Below the pieces are notes generated by a model that searched no databases, was not told where the DNA came from, and was given only the letters and a program-made list of their open reading frames with translations. Below, in pieces: positions 1 through 13,903 of a stretch of DNA of 64,000 bases (its first letter is position 1; the number at the start of each line of letters is the position of its first letter). The translations under genes and the position numbers were made by a program. The DNA is from Syncephalis plumigaleata (lineage: Eukaryota; Zoopagomycota; Zoopagomycetes; Zoopagales; Piptocephalidaceae), in assembly GCA_025201365.1 (NCBI GenBank), contig JAIXMF010000001.1, positions 2,480,001 through 2,544,000 on the forward strand, written 5' to 3'.

Positions 1-1912
1 TTCGCGTCTTCTGCATTATCGGCTTCCGCGGCAGCATCACCGCCACGACGAGTGGCAGCGCGTTTTACACGTCGAGATGGCGCACGCATCGGTTTAGATG
101 ACTGTTGCGCGGCTACAATAGCACGCGAATCACGTGGATTTGCCTCGGTGGCAACGGCCATTGAACTGAACAACTCGGAGATAAAGGGTGATTTCGAGTT
201 ACGACACACATTCACTAGATCCGCCGATAGAATGTCCAGATTCTTAACGAGTGTGTCGCTGTCCACGTACGTTACTTGTCCGGCATAATGACCGATAGAC
301 CATGCGTTATCAACAGATGGACGGGTAAAGTTATCATGCGACGAGAATAGCTTATTCAACTGGGCGACAAGTTGAGCCTCCGATCGTCTACTCTCGGATT
401 TGGCCGATTCAATATCGAGGGTGGTCACCACGGAATACTCCTTGTTGGAACTGCCGCGTAACAATTCGACACAGGCCGTGTTATCTACACACATGACGCG
501 TGGCACTTGTATGCCGTCATTACGCATTTCCGCGTCAACCGGGCCCTCGAATGCACGACGCGACACGTATGCTTGTACACGTTCGGCGGCAAAGTTAGCG
601 AGGAACGTCTCGAAGTTGCCGGTAGTATTGGGCCTGCCATTATTCATGCCAGCCGCCGTCGTACGGAAACCCTGTGGATCGAGTAGTGCCACGATATTGA
701 CGGTTTCCTCCTCGTGACATAGCTTTTGATTGAGACACTCGACAAGCCAGGTGAACAGTAATGAGTAAAGTGAACAGGCGAAGGCATCACGGTGTTGTCG
801 TGCGGATTCAGGATTGAGTAGTACGGTGCACACGTCGCCGCGTACCTGTTTCGTTTGATAAGTGAGTGCCGTCTCCAATGCGCGGTAGTGACACCGAGTA
901 AGCTGGCCACCACTTCCAGTTGATCATGATTACGAATAACACATGCATCATCCGCTAATTCACCGTCATCGAACTCGAGCTCGCCCAAGTGTAGAATGGC
1001 CGATAGCAGTTGGAATATCTGATCACGGGCACGACTTTTAATGCCGCATACCCGCATGGCCTCGGTAAGTTCTTGATAGCGGAGTGCATCGTCAACGCCG
1101 GGAATTTGAGTGGCACGCCCGCGTAGATAAGCATAAAAGGATAGATCGCGTAGTTGCCAACGCTGACGCTCTTCACTTGTGGCACCGGCTAGCAAATAGT
1201 AGAAGGCGTGGAAACTACGTTCTTGCGGACTGACCGCCAACATACGTGTCTTATCGAAGCCGAAAGTAAGGAACTTGGCACCAACGACACGACCACGCTC
1301 ATTGAATTGTAACTCCTCGAATAGACCATAGCTGGAAGCATTGGGATTATTGCTGCTACGTACGTTACCGAAAGCCTCTAGTACATGCTGAGCCTGTTGC
1401 ACCTGAGCGTGCATCTTGGCATCTTTCTTTGAATGTGCGGCCAACAAGCATAGTTGACGCACAAGAGCTCGATGACTTTCAGTTTTACCACTGCCAGCAA
1501 TACCACTACATCATATTACATTAATAACTACATTAAAAATAGTAATAATGATGGTAGCTTACCTGAAGATGGCAGCTTGATCCTGACCTAGACGACGTAG
1601 ATTCATGTAGATCTTTGTGGCTAGACCAAATAGATGCGGTGGCAATTCAGTCTGATCCGTCGTCTCAACATCACGGTATTGACGAGCGTGTTGCTTCGCG
1701 GTTTCATCGCCTAGGATCGATAGATAACGTCCGGGATTAACAACGGTGAGTGCGCTTGATCCACAGTTGGTATACGGTTGTTCACGACTATGTCGAGTGC
1801 GTAGACATTCGGCGATAGCATCTTCATTAAGGGATTCACTGGGTATTTGAACTAAATCATCTCGATCTTCCACTGAAGGATGCCGACTATGGCTATTCGT
1901 ATGAGTAGCCAT
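1..1912 (-). CDS. Chitin synthase with N-terminal myosin-motor-like domain (class V/VII type), 5' part only
   Basis: Exons 1563-1912 and <1-1505 (minus), separated by a 57-bp intron. The ATG at 1912 opens a short polar leader, then a myosin-head-like domain: IYMNLRRLGQDQAAIF, followed across the intron by a P-loop GIAGSGKT (usually GESGAGKT or GETGSGKS). Then come AQHVLEAFGNVRSSNNPNAS, RGRVVGAKFL and QLLSAILHLGELEF. This arrangement, starting within about 30 residues of the N-terminus and with the LNEDAIAECLRTR block before it, matches fungal chitin synthases with a motor domain better than conventional myosins. In the family the motor helps deliver the enzyme to sites of wall growth. The catalytic chitin synthase domain would lie beyond position 1. 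Near 880-885 the frame changes by -1 (LLGVTT, then ALETALTYQTKQVRGDV) and the motor domain continues to the window edge. A free-standing myosin is the alternative. Confidence 0.87.
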
Positions 1913-4778
1913 AGTGCGATATTTCTTGGGAAATATGCACTAATAGAAGGAGCTAATCTAGCATGTACATGTATGTTAGCAAGAAAAAAAACAATTTAAT
2001 ATAGCATATATGCTCTCCGATTGAATGTATCTCCCTCTTTTTCCACTCAGTTTAATATATACATTATTCATTTTCACTTACAGATAAAATAATGCTTAGC
2101 GGAAGGTGCAAATCGAATAGGGACTGAGCTAACTTGCAAATGGTAAAAGTAGATGGAAAATTGCTGTAAATTGAGCTGAAAATACGCGCGTCGTCGCAAA
2201 AAACCCGCTAGTACAACGTACGCACTATGATTAGCGTTAGTTAGTTGCTTAACCACTAACTAATACTGTTTAAGTTCCGCGTAGGGGGTAGTGGAATATG
2301 CAAATGAGCTAATAATAAAATGATGGATAGTTCGTCGAACAGATGAGAAGTAAGTAAGTGAAAGAAGAGAACACAGCCGATGATGATGAGGGGATATTAT
2401 GGTAATAGTGGTTAGCACAAATGCAGTCCGATAAGAAAGTAAAAATAAATCGGCTGCGTACACCACACGTACAGTATCACTCCTCAGTAACAAAAAAAAG
2501 AATAAAACTCTGTTGTGCTAGAGTATATATGCAGCACTCCAATACTATATATGTAAATATAGCCCTATAAACTGGAATAAACGACAACTTGGACACGTAT
2601 ACCGATAGACTAATCGTAGTAGTGTTCAGTGGCAATATACGAGTGTGAGTGTGTATATGTATGTCGTCGGTGTCTAAATCAGTAGAATAGACAATGGAGC
2701 TATGATGAATAATGAAGAAGAGGAGTAGTAATGAAGATATGGCGTAGCTAAAGAATGCAATAAAAGAATGGGCAAGCACACATGCAATTCATTCACTCGC
2801 TAAAGGGGGGATAATAAGGCGATATATATATAGAAAAAAACGTGTGTGCGATAAACGCTAACACAAGAAGAGAGAGAGAGAGAGAGAGGAAGAGAGCGAG
2901 AATAGAAAAGTAGACGAGAGTGGCAAGGTAAAAGGGCTGAGAGAGAGAGAGGATGGAGAAAAAAGGCGGAGTCCAGCTTGCAAGGGCGGAAAGAGTGTGA
3001 CAGAAGCGGAAAACGCAACCAATTCAACGGCCAGTAAAGCAAAAAAGAGATAGAGATAGATAGAGATAGAAATAGAGCAGAAACAAGTGTTGAGCAGTGT
3101 AGCGTAGAGTAAAGCGAGAGAATCCTTTGAACTGAATAATCAATCGTTCCACACAAACTACAACGGACACTATTAATTAATCCAAATCTATGGATAATGA
3201 AGCAATAGAGATAGAATAGATTAAAGAAGAGGAGGAAGAGGAAGAGGAAGAGAAGAGTTGAAACGAGTTTCTACCCGTTGAGATACTACTAGTCATAGCA
3301 GTGATAGCAACAAGCAATATAAGCTAGTGTTTACGTGTTTGTGTTTAAGCGTATTTTGATGGGACACTATTGTTTCGAGGATGTGAATGGATTTTCATGT
3401 TGTCTGCAGCGTGATTACAGATTGGATAGACGTCGTTAGCGATGATTGGAGCCTCGACTGCAGCTGAAAACAGGTAAAAATAGACCTCAAAGGCCATTAC
3501 TATGGCTGCAAGTACTACAATAGCACAGCCGCTACTTATGGTCAGTTGTAAATTATCGCGATAGCAAGTACGACATGGTCACCTATAGACTAGCTCGACT
3601 GTGACAATACTGGTCGATTTCTACATGATCATCCTTACTAGTGTAGACATTGGTATCGTTGTTGTACCTTATGAATATACGTGAGCTCATTATAATTTGA
3701 TTAGATAATTTCCAAGTGTATAAATAGAGAGGGAGGGAGGGAATTGAGTTTATAGAAGGTGGCGCGTTCCTCTTGTCATCTTCTATTCTACGCGAAAACA
3801 GACACTAAAAATAGTGGAATACGTGTCCACATGTCCTCCCTCTGTGTAGCATCATATGACATAGTGGTATAAATAGCCGATGGACATGTTATGCGTATAT
3901 GTATTTAATCAGTTATTCGGAGTAGTAACCATTTTATATCGAGTTGTAATGCGAATACTAATGTATCACATTCACGGTCTTGTTGCATAATGACAATCAA
4001 GACAAGTATTAGACCATATACTTCTTGTAGTAGTAGTAGTAGTAGTAGCGATGGTATGATTTGTAATTGTACTCTGATTAAATAGTGTCTCCTTTTTGTT
4101 ATAAATAATCTCCATATACTTATATCCATTAATATTGCCACCAATATACGTATATTACTTTATTGCTTGAATAAATACATTATATAGAAGAATACGATAT
4201 CTACTACTAGTATTAGAGATGAACAAGGGAAATGTTATCATTCATACTAATAGTGGTGTCAGTGTTTTTTTTTTCGGTTATTTGAAAAAAGTATATCACT
4301 CTGTGACCTGCTGCACCCAGCTGTAAAGCAAACTTACTCTCTATCGGTCTGTCCTTTTCTACGAAATCAATCGCTTTTATTGTCAATAGTATACTTGAAT
4401 TTGTTGTACCCTATTTGGATCAGCCACAGTTAGCGGTAGTTGACACAGGTAAGCATACGGACACTGTATAGATTAGGGTGATCAAGTGGTTACGTCTAGT
4501 ATTTATGGGGGAAAACACAATCCACAATTGAACTGTTCCTTAAACATACTATAGCGACAGTAACAACAATAGCAGTAGCAGTAATAGTAGCAGTAGCAGT
4601 AGCAATAGCAATAGCAATACTAATATTCACGCCTACACTACTCTATTATATTTTTATTTAGATCTAATCTATCAAGTGCTACTATCGTGAATCAATAATT
4701 ATAATCGACAATTACCTTGTTAAAAAGAGAAAAGGGGGAAGATCGAGTTAGACATTATTGTCTAGATTGCTTGCCAAT
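1913..4778. other. Intergenic region between divergent chitin synthase and chromatin-protein genes
   Basis: About 2.9 kb without a convincing gene. It must hold both divergent promoters. Visible content: a purine-rich GA tract at about 2865-3270, including runs of AGAG; a short AGT trinucleotide run near 4028-4050; and an AGC/AGT/AAT-type repeat at about 4555-4620 shortly before the chromatin-protein ATG. Open frames on the minus strand in 2260-3156 are only the pyrimidine-rich complement of the GA tract (Ser/Leu/Tyr-rich translations) and are not taken as genes. Confidence 0.6.
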
Positions 4779-7700
4779 ATGGCTGACGCCTTCGAGATAC
4801 CGGAAAGTCCTGCCTCGACAGATGATACGGATGATAATAATGTTTTTGAAGTGGAGAGAATTCTCGACTATGAACTACTGGATAAAGGCCCCTTTTATCG
4901 CGTGAAATGGCTTGGTTTCCCTATAGAGCAGGCCACTTGGGAACATATATCGAATCTTGACGGCTGTATTGAATTGGTGAAAGAGTTCGACAGAGAGCGC
5001 TTAAGGAGCGCATCACATCACACGACTAAACGTCCGGCTAGCATGTTGAACACGGTAAAGAATGAATCGTCACATCAGCGACATCAACAGCAATCACAAC
5101 AGCAACAACAGCAGCAACAACAACGGGGTAAGAAGAGTCGGCGTCATGAGGATGATAGAGAACCACCCGCTAAGCGTAAGGCACACACAAAATTGACTAA
5201 TCGACGCTCGTCCGTATCCTCGGAATCATCATCATCTATCTCTGATACATCGCACTTGACGAAGAGTCAGGAAAGACTATTAATCAGCGCCGTTGATCGT
5301 ATGATTGACACGATGATGCATACGCAACATTCTGTACGTCACTACTATAAGACTTGGCATCAACGATTACAGGGAGTGACCCCAGCCTCACGTAAACATA
5401 TTAGTAGCTATATGGAAGCCGCGCAACACTTGAAACTAACCCCATTGTTGCCGATTATTAACTCGACATTAAGTACTGATACGATGGACGGTAGTCCCGT
5501 AGCTGATATAGTAGAGATTATTGCTAAGCGTACCGAGGAAGGTGGTCGTGTTTACTATTTAGCAAGAAATGCCGACAATCAATATAGCTGGGTAAGTGAC
5601 ATGAACACAATGAATATGAATAGGGAAAGCAAGCAAGAATTAATAGCTAATTACTCATTAATATGTACTAGGAACAACTTACTTCGCTGGATAATGCTTC
5701 GATGCTTATTGAAACATTCGAGTATATCATTAGCAAGAAGAATAAATCGTTATGGCAATCAAAGGAGATAGGATCACCGGCACCCGCTAAGCTTACCATT
5801 CTCGTAGAAGCAGCATCGAATGGTACCTTTACATCCAGCAACTCTACTGCCACTACTGTCACTGCTACTGTCACCGATGATGATGGATCATTAAGTCGTA
5901 AGCCATTTTTAAAACAGGATACGAATAGTTCATCACGCATACAAACGAGTAATAGGAAGAAAGGAGAGAGCAAGGAACAAGAGGAACATGCAAGTGATTC
6001 AGAGTCATCTTTATCGATGTTAGAACAACCGATTAGATCACCGAGACGGCGAGGACTGCAACAACGAAATAGAATCATCCTGGATGAGAATGAGGATGAT
6101 AATCATAGTGATAGTAGTAGTGATCCTGCGTCATCATCAGCATTAACAGCATCAGTATCATCAGCATCAGCATCAGCATCAGCATCAGCATCTCATAACT
6201 CAATATCAAGTAAAGTAAAGCCGGTATGGTCCAATGGATTGAATATCAAGCGTCGCATGTTGGGACAGCGTACATTAACATCTGAGCAACGTGGTAGCAA
6301 GCAGTCTGAATCATCTCGATGGACATGTGATAATTTGTCATCAACATCAGAAGAGGAAGAGGGTGAGATATTGACTGATATGAGAAAGATGGTCAAGCAA
6401 CAGAAAGTGGAGAAGCAGGTAGAAAAAATAATATGGAGGTTATAGTGAATGATGACGAAGAAGAAGAGGAGGAGGAGGGAGAGATCATAGTCAATGAGAA
6501 CTTATTGACCAATTCATCGATGGAGATTGATAGTACACGCGAGGAACAAGTGATCAATAGTGTTGGATTAGAGAGCACATCAACAGCTAATCTAGATTCA
6601 AATCTTGATACATCTATGCAAGACGATGATATATTAATGAAGATAAATGATGCGGATGATGATGATGATGAAGATCATTATACTACTACAGTAGCTGAAT
6701 CTGATACTACTGCAACGACGCCAATGAAACTACAACGATTGATGTAACAATGAGTGACGAGCGAGATACCACAACAACTAGCAATGACATGGCAACATCT
6801 AGTATACCATCTACAGATAGTACAGCAAATAGTACAACAGATAGTAATCAAACAGAAACCACTACTGCCAGTACTAGTACTCATCAATCCAAACATGTTA
6901 CGGAGACATCTACTACTACTACTATCACAGCAGTAACCAGGAAAAAAGAACATTGCTTTATTTGTGGTGTACTATTTGATGATGGCCCTGTCAACACGGA
7001 GAATACCGTGTTGAGTGAACGGACATCATTCTCCTATCTGAAACCAGTCATCGAGTGTCAGCAATGTCATCGTCGTGCGCATAAACTATGCTTTCCCAAT
7101 ACGTTCTTTCCGAGTAACGTGTCATGGAAATGCGGTGAGTGTAATCTATACGGTACACTCATACCAGAGCGTATTATTACATGGCGTTCTATTAATCGAG
7201 CCGGTCATAAATCAAGTAAGTGACACCTTATAATACTAATACAAATTACTAATGATGATCTACTGATGAATAGTATCCTATAATTTACACTATGAATACG
7301 CGATTAAATTCAAGAACAAATCATATCGTCAAGTGCAATGGGTGACTGCATCATGGTTATTAGCAGTGGCATCCCCATTGGTTAGCAGCTACACTCTATC
7401 TGACAGACCATTAACACTGCAACAAGCAATACCTGGCATGTGGTGCTTAGTGAACTACGTCTATTGTATTCGATGGATACCGGACACATTCATGACACAA
7501 GTGTTGCCACGACTAAAGCAGCACACCTACATTTATCGTATTCCACCTTTAAATACTAATCTACCAGTGGAAGTGATTCGATCCATATTACCATTCATAC
7601 GTGAAGTGTTCATTCAATGGCGTGGTCTATCCGTGGCAGAAGGTAAGTAATAATAATAGTGATAATGATGATGATAATTAATAGTAACAATATATGAATG

Positions 7701-10700
7701 GTATATTAGGTACTTGGGAGGCACCACTTGATGAGAAGGATATTTCATTTTCACCTTATTACTTAAAGGCGATTGAACACTATCTCTACTCGTTATGGGT
7801 GCGATTATCCATACCGCCCATGAAACCGATTGATTCATCGACAATTCTACAAGTGAACGACGATAGTGTGGCCAATATACACGCCATCAATATATTTCCA
7901 CCTAATGGCAATGCAACCTCTCGATTAAAGCCATTCCAAGTAGAATCAATTAGGTAAGCGTGTGTGTGTATATTAATTAGTTAGCTAGATATTCACTATT
8001 TGATTAGATGGCTTTATCAGAAATGGTGTCGCTGTCAATTAGCGTGGATTGGTGATGACCACGGTCTGGGTAGACGTGTACAGATTGTAGGCTTCCTATC
8101 CCATTTGGTGAATCAACACCCGGATACCACGTCATTGATCGTTACTTCCGAGACACTTTTAGTGTATTGGAGTAATTTGTTCACCAATTGGGCACCACAT
8201 ATTGCCACCTCCATCTATGTCGAGTATAAAGAACCGCATGCTGCGATCAAGGAGGGACTACTAGCAATTAAATCGGTTATCGGTCGATTAACCGCTCATG
8301 TAGCCATTGTGGCTCAATCGGCCCTATTGAATAATGATGAATTACTGTTTGCAAATGGTATCTCATGGTCTAGTATTATTGTTGATGATCTAGTGTCAAG
8401 TATTAATATTAGTGAACCACTCTTGGATCCAATTAATCGACTTGATCATCGACAACTCATCGTTCTTGCGGGTAAGTAGTGTCATTGATGACATGATTCA
8501 CTATTTATCTATTTATTTATGATACTATAATGCTAATATTGCATATGTGACTAGAACATAACAAGGCAAACACCGTATATCAGCATTATCTAAACTATTT
8601 ACGACGCATCAATGACCAATCGACCATTCAATCACTGCCCACTATCCAGCCATCTGTTGATGATTGTCTCAAGGTATGATAATCCTACATAATCATCATT
8701 ATGGTAAACAGTGACTAATGTTACTATTAGATATTAGATTCGCATATTCTATATCGAACTAAAAAAGATGTGATACAGGAACTACCCGATACAGTAAGCA
8801 ATAATAGTAATATAATAGCAGTATTAGTAACGAATGAATGAATATGTAGATACAAGTAATACTGCCCGTTACAATGACAACATGGCAACGTCAATTATAC
8901 GAACAATTATTGGAACAGCATCAGAAAGAACTATTAATGTACACTAACCACAATAATCATGATAATAGTCTACAATTTGCTTCCGATAATGCGCGTACTC
9001 TATTTGACGCATTACGTTGTATTATTGACCATGATGTAACTACGGACATTGACAAACCATCTGATATACGATTAGTATCTGGGAAATACTCGCTATTACA
9101 CAATCTACTACTAGTGTTAACATCGCAACAACATCGTCGTGTATTACTGCTCACCCATTCGAAATCGGTACTCGATCAGTGTGGTTTATTCTTAACGGCA
9201 ATGTCCATTCCTATCTACTAGTGGTAAGTAACGTGCATTATTCCTAGTGAACTTGTAATATTGATAATAGTATACCATTCCTTTTAGCATGATGCCATGA
9301 CCAAGGACGAATTAGAGAAGGCAATTCGAGTTTTACGCTATCAAAAACACTTTCTAGTCATTACAACCTATAAGATGGTGCCGCGAATACCCTACCTAGT
9401 GGACACTATCATATTTATGGATCCCGTTCCGTGTAATGATAGTATCATTCATCAGTATCGCCACGTAGGTTCCAAGGAGAAGTTCACAATATTCCATATT
9501 ATCATTCAACAATCAGTCGAGGGTAAGTGCAGTGTGTGTATGATATAATGAAACAGCCATCTAATTGCTATTATTAGAGGGATTACTATTGGCACTATTG
9601 ACTAAAGCACCATCAGTGGCGGAAGCCTTACCACAAATATTTCAATGTGGCATGAACATCTCCACGGGTAAATATGTGCCACCCAAAATTGATCCCATCT
9701 ATACGCCATCGAATATAGAGGCACAACTATCAACATTGGAACAGCTTAACGATGCAGGAGAACCTCATATAGCCTACATATGGATTAACGATAAATTAGG
9801 CACGATTGATTTGCGTTTAGCGTTAGAGTCAGTCGAGCTAACTGATGATAAAAAACTAGAGAGGAAGAAGAAGGAGAAGAAGTCGATGACAACAATGGTT
9901 CACGATGACAATGAATCTACTGCTGCTAATAGTGCCGCTGCTAAGATTGTTATAGATGTAGATTCTATACATGAAACACCAGCTGCTACCGCTAATCATC
10001 ATGATGCTAATACAAATGTACATGACTCGTTTCTTCATAAATGTATCACATCACCGGAGGATCGTGTTAAACTGGCCAGCTTCGTACGACGTGCTCGTGA
10101 TCTAATCGCTACACGCAGTGACACATCTGAGAGCTTACTTGGCTCAGTTTATAACGTGGTCAAGGATATATTTGCTAAATACAATGTGGACACGAAATGG
10201 TATAATCGTTTGATTAATGAGGCGATACGATATGAACAGAAACTTGCCAGTAGTCATAGTAGTACATCACCGCTCAGCGTACATCCACCCAATGAGACAA
10301 CTGTTACATTACTACGTGAAGGTGGCAGTGCCAATGGTACATTTACATCTCCTACCATGTCAACACCTGTTACACCTGGTACTGCAGCTGCAATAGCCGT
10401 ATCTGCACTAGGCCACTACCACCTCCACCACCATCATCGTCATTATCAAGTAATGGGTCGCTTGATACATCATCGTTATTGCTTGCTCATAGCCATGTTA
10501 ATGCAGTGAAACAAAGTGATCGTCATCTTGTACCCTCTACTTCTTCTTCATCACCATCCAATTATATAGCAAGAGAACGTCCACCATTACTGTCCTTTAA
10601 TAAGCCAACAGGTCAGGTAGCATCCACTATACCTGTAAAGAACTGGCGTGTACCATGGTCTAGGATGAAGAATAACTTTCCCAATTTATCGGATGCACCA

Positions 10701-11992
10701 CGTTCTGCTGTTAGAGCCATTAATAGACCGCTTAATAGCAATAACAATAGTAATAGTAGTAGTAGTAACATTAGAAATATGACTAATCCGAGTGTTCAAT
10801 CCAATATGGCTCAACAAGGATCACCGGTCATTTATGAGATACCACACGTCTGATTCTCATAAATCAACAAATCAAGCTAATTTATCAATTGCTACTATTA
10901 CTACTAGTAGTAGTGGTGGTACATCAATGGGAACAAGCCACACTCCTCTCGCTGAACAATCGCCATCATTACCTGCATCCTCGTTGCCATCCATGCCTGC
11001 ATTATCTAACACGATGACCGTACCACAAAACCATGTATCATTCCAACAGCGTGTATTAATGATATACCGACATCCAGCGTGCCTACAGCAACACCTATGG
11101 CTACTACTACTAATATGACTACTATGGTTACAACAACACCTATGACTACAACAACTGCTGCTGCTGCTATGAATAATATCAGGGCAGTGTATTACCGGCA
11201 AGTCCTTCTAGTGCTACATCCTCACCCACTACACCGACAAATGTGCTTCAGCCAGGCATGGGCCATCATATAAGAAGTAAAAGTCTTGGTTCTACTCAAG
11301 CTCATTCTAATGTAGCACCACTTACCGCAACACCCACTGGTGGTGGTTACAATCCAATGGTAAGTATTAACTAATTAAGTAATAGTAAGCAATACTAATC
11401 ATTATAATAGATGGGAATGCCATCACCTACTACTACTACTACTATTACTACTACTACTATTACTTCTAATAGTACTAGTAATCTACACAATGGACTAGCA
11501 CCAATAGATCAAAGGAATATGATACAATCAAAAGGACATTTACAAAACTTACAAAGATCGGCACATCCACCAGTCACGCCATCTTCATCATCAGCATCGC
11601 CATCTTCATCCTCCACTACAATGACTCCTATGCATATACTACCTAATGCCACTCCTATCGATGTTCATGGATTAATAACGGATATGGAGACTGATTGTCT
11701 ACAACGTATTATAGGGCCAATACCACTTCCTGGATGTGTTCGATCCATCCCAATGCCCGCATTATATTGTCCTATTGGTTGTCCGCAAGATGTACACCCA
11801 CCGCTTCATTGTCGATATCGTAACGATTTGAATGTAATTGATCGTCGTATCAAACAGATTGCCTCACTTTATCAGCTAGACCCGCAAATACGTCAGCAAC
11901 AAATGGCCATTCTATTCTATTATCGACTATTGGCACTACAACACGAGATGGTCAAGACGGCTCAGCTCGTCTACCGGCCAAAACGACAATAG
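4779..11992 (+). CDS. CHD/Mi-2-like chromodomain, PHD and SNF2-fold protein with degenerate ATPase motifs
   Basis: Read introns: 5592-5671, 7216-7273, 7643-7709, 7954-8007, 8472-8554, 8674-8730, 8794-8849, 9224-9287, 9533-9577, 11360-11410. Domains in order: HP1-type chromodomain (FEVERILDYELLDKGPFYRV, then WLGFPIEQATWE); poly-Q; a second chromo-like segment split by intron 1 (VEIIAKRTEEGGRVYYLA); acidic and Ser-rich linkers; a PHD finger from about 6953 (CFICG, CQQCHRRAHKLC, CGEC); a Mi-2-like chromodomain pair (YEYAIKFKNKSYRQVQW; VFIQWRGLSVAEGTWE); then SNF2 lobes (LKPFQVESIRWLYQ; RTKKDVIQELPDT). Catalytic motifs are lost: GDDHGLGRRVQ where ADEMGLGKTVQ is usual, IVDDLV where DEGH is usual, and QYRHVGS for RAHRIGQ. 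It is therefore probably a chromatin-binding pseudo-ATPase. Frame changes occur near 6430, 6740, 9210, 10,480, 10,800 and 11,100. The C-terminal third is Ser/Thr/Pro-rich, ending in a conserved-looking block at 11,680-11,992. The N-terminal chromo part could be a separate gene. Confidence 0.8.
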
Positions 11993-12141
11993 ATTATGTC
12001 ACGTGTTTTGTTTTACTATCACTATTTGCAGTTATAAATAAAAATAAATGGATTCGTTGTATTCTGGCCTTTTTACTTTCTATATCTTTCTTTACTTGCT
12101 CATTATTGTTTGATATATACATACATATCTATATCTATCTA

Positions 12142-13903
12142 ATGGATCCTTTTAGTTTTCGTCATCAGCAGAACTACAACTATAGTTCTAGTGCTAATGA
12201 GGCAGCAGCAGCAGCAGCAGCAGCAGCGTCATTTCAACCGCCACATCATATTACTCCTACCGGTGAATAAGTTGTTCTATAATAATATACTATTTAGCAA
12301 ACTATAGAAAGAATAGCTGAATTCCTAATAACATGCACACGCACGTATGCGTATATGTATATGTCTATGATAGATTCAGAACAGTTACACGTCATTGATA
12401 AACTCGCTCAATCGGTAGCGACTAATCCTGATCTTGAAGCAGTGGTAAATTACCTCTACTCGTTGACTAGTATACCATACCATACACCTTGTTAATAACC
12501 ACTACTATTGCGTATATATGCATATATACACATATACATGTATGTAGGTGCAACAGCGACATAGACATGATAACAAGTTCTCGTTTCTACATCCGCATTC
12601 CCCGTATCATCACTATTACCGAATGCGTGTTGCCTATTATGCGGGTGATTCATCGGCCAGCATGGATCGTAAGTTAACTTCATAGTCATTTCACGCTGCA
12701 AATCGACATAGTTACGTATCGACTGACCGATGATCTATAATGAACATGCATTTGTTTGTTTATTTGTTTGTATAGCACATTATACTGCAATGAGATATGA
12801 TGGAGCAGGATCGACACAATGGCATAATGACTACTATCATCCAACCTATCCGGAATACTATAATGATACGAGACCATCATCATCCTCACCATCATCAAGA
12901 GAACCACGTAGAAGAGATCAGTACGCAAGCATGAGATATGAAATGCCACCACCACCACCACCACCACCGTCATCAGTATCATCATCATCATTGGGAGCAG
13001 CAGCAGCAGCAGCAGTATATGATCAACGATATACATCATATCGTTCAACTAATACTAGCAGTAATACTAATACAACTAGATATGTACAACGATCACCGTC
13101 TCCACCACCTCCACCACCTACTACTTCTTTAAAATACTGGAAACAACCGGCAGGTATGATGGTAGATATGATCAAGGTAAGTCTATCGACAATATAGATA
13201 TATAAATATGTAGATCATAGAAATGCGCAGTTACTAAATGAAGACTACTTAGAAATCAAAGTATTTGTATGAACCGATTAGTGTGGAGGATATTACAAAG
13301 CTACGTGTACCGCGTGCCTTAACCAACGCGGAACTAGAAAGACAACATGAGTTGAATGAAGCGATTAACGAATACTACCAAGGATTACCCGCTGATGAGA
13401 ATGATATAGCCGCACGATTAGGTGACTCATCCAACACGACACACGTTGACATGAACAGAGATGGATGGGAGAAGGGTTATCTTGAATTCTGGTATAATTC
13501 GTCTTTGTTAGAGCAACGTCGTTCTCGTACCTTATCGCGTAAACGGTATTCACGGCGTAGTCGATCCTATAGTCGTAGCAGAAGCCGTAGCCGTAGCCGT
13601 AGTCGTGGACGATCTACCACTTCATATCGACATCGATCTACACATCGTAGTAAACGTCATAGACATAATAGTAGCAGCAATAGTAGTGGTAGCAGCAGCA
13701 GCAGTAATAGTCACAATGGTAGTAACTCGGATAGTGACTATGGAACACGACAACATCGTCATCCTCCTCATCCTCCTCATCGTGATAGTCATGATCGTAA
13801 TGGTACTGCACAACAATTTGCATACAATTATACGGAGTCTCGTAAACGGTCACGTAGTCGTAGTTCAAGTTGGGATCGTAGGCGTGCTCATATGGATAAA
13901 TAA
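12142..13903 (+). CDS. SURP-domain, RS-rich splicing protein, CHERP-like
   Basis: Five exons: 12142-12262, 12374-12444, 12548-12668, 12776-13176, 13253-13903. They join in one open frame of 454 residues. Exons 2-3 encode a SURP (SWAP) module: VIDKLAQSVATNPDLEAV, then QRHRHDNKFSFLHPHSPYHH and YYRMRV. Exon 4 is low complexity (poly-Pro, Ser, Ala). The exon 4/5 join gives PAGMMVDMIKKSKYLYEPI, followed by RDGWEKGYLEFW. These match the region of CHERP that precedes its RS tail (PAGLMVPLVKLEDYEYKPL; GWEQNGLYEFF, recalled). The C-terminus is an RS domain from about 13,530. CHERP is a U2 snRNP-associated nuclear protein in animals. Unlike animal CHERP, no CID domain and no terminal G-patch are visible. 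ATG choice: the first Met, followed by Gln and an Ala run. The SURP and RS assignment is firm; orthology to CHERP is inference. Confidence 0.75.

Noticed and set aside
2260-3156. Three minus-strand open frames rich in Ser, Leu and Tyr
   Set aside because: They are the complement of a GA-rich simple-sequence tract, without domain, splice or start context support.
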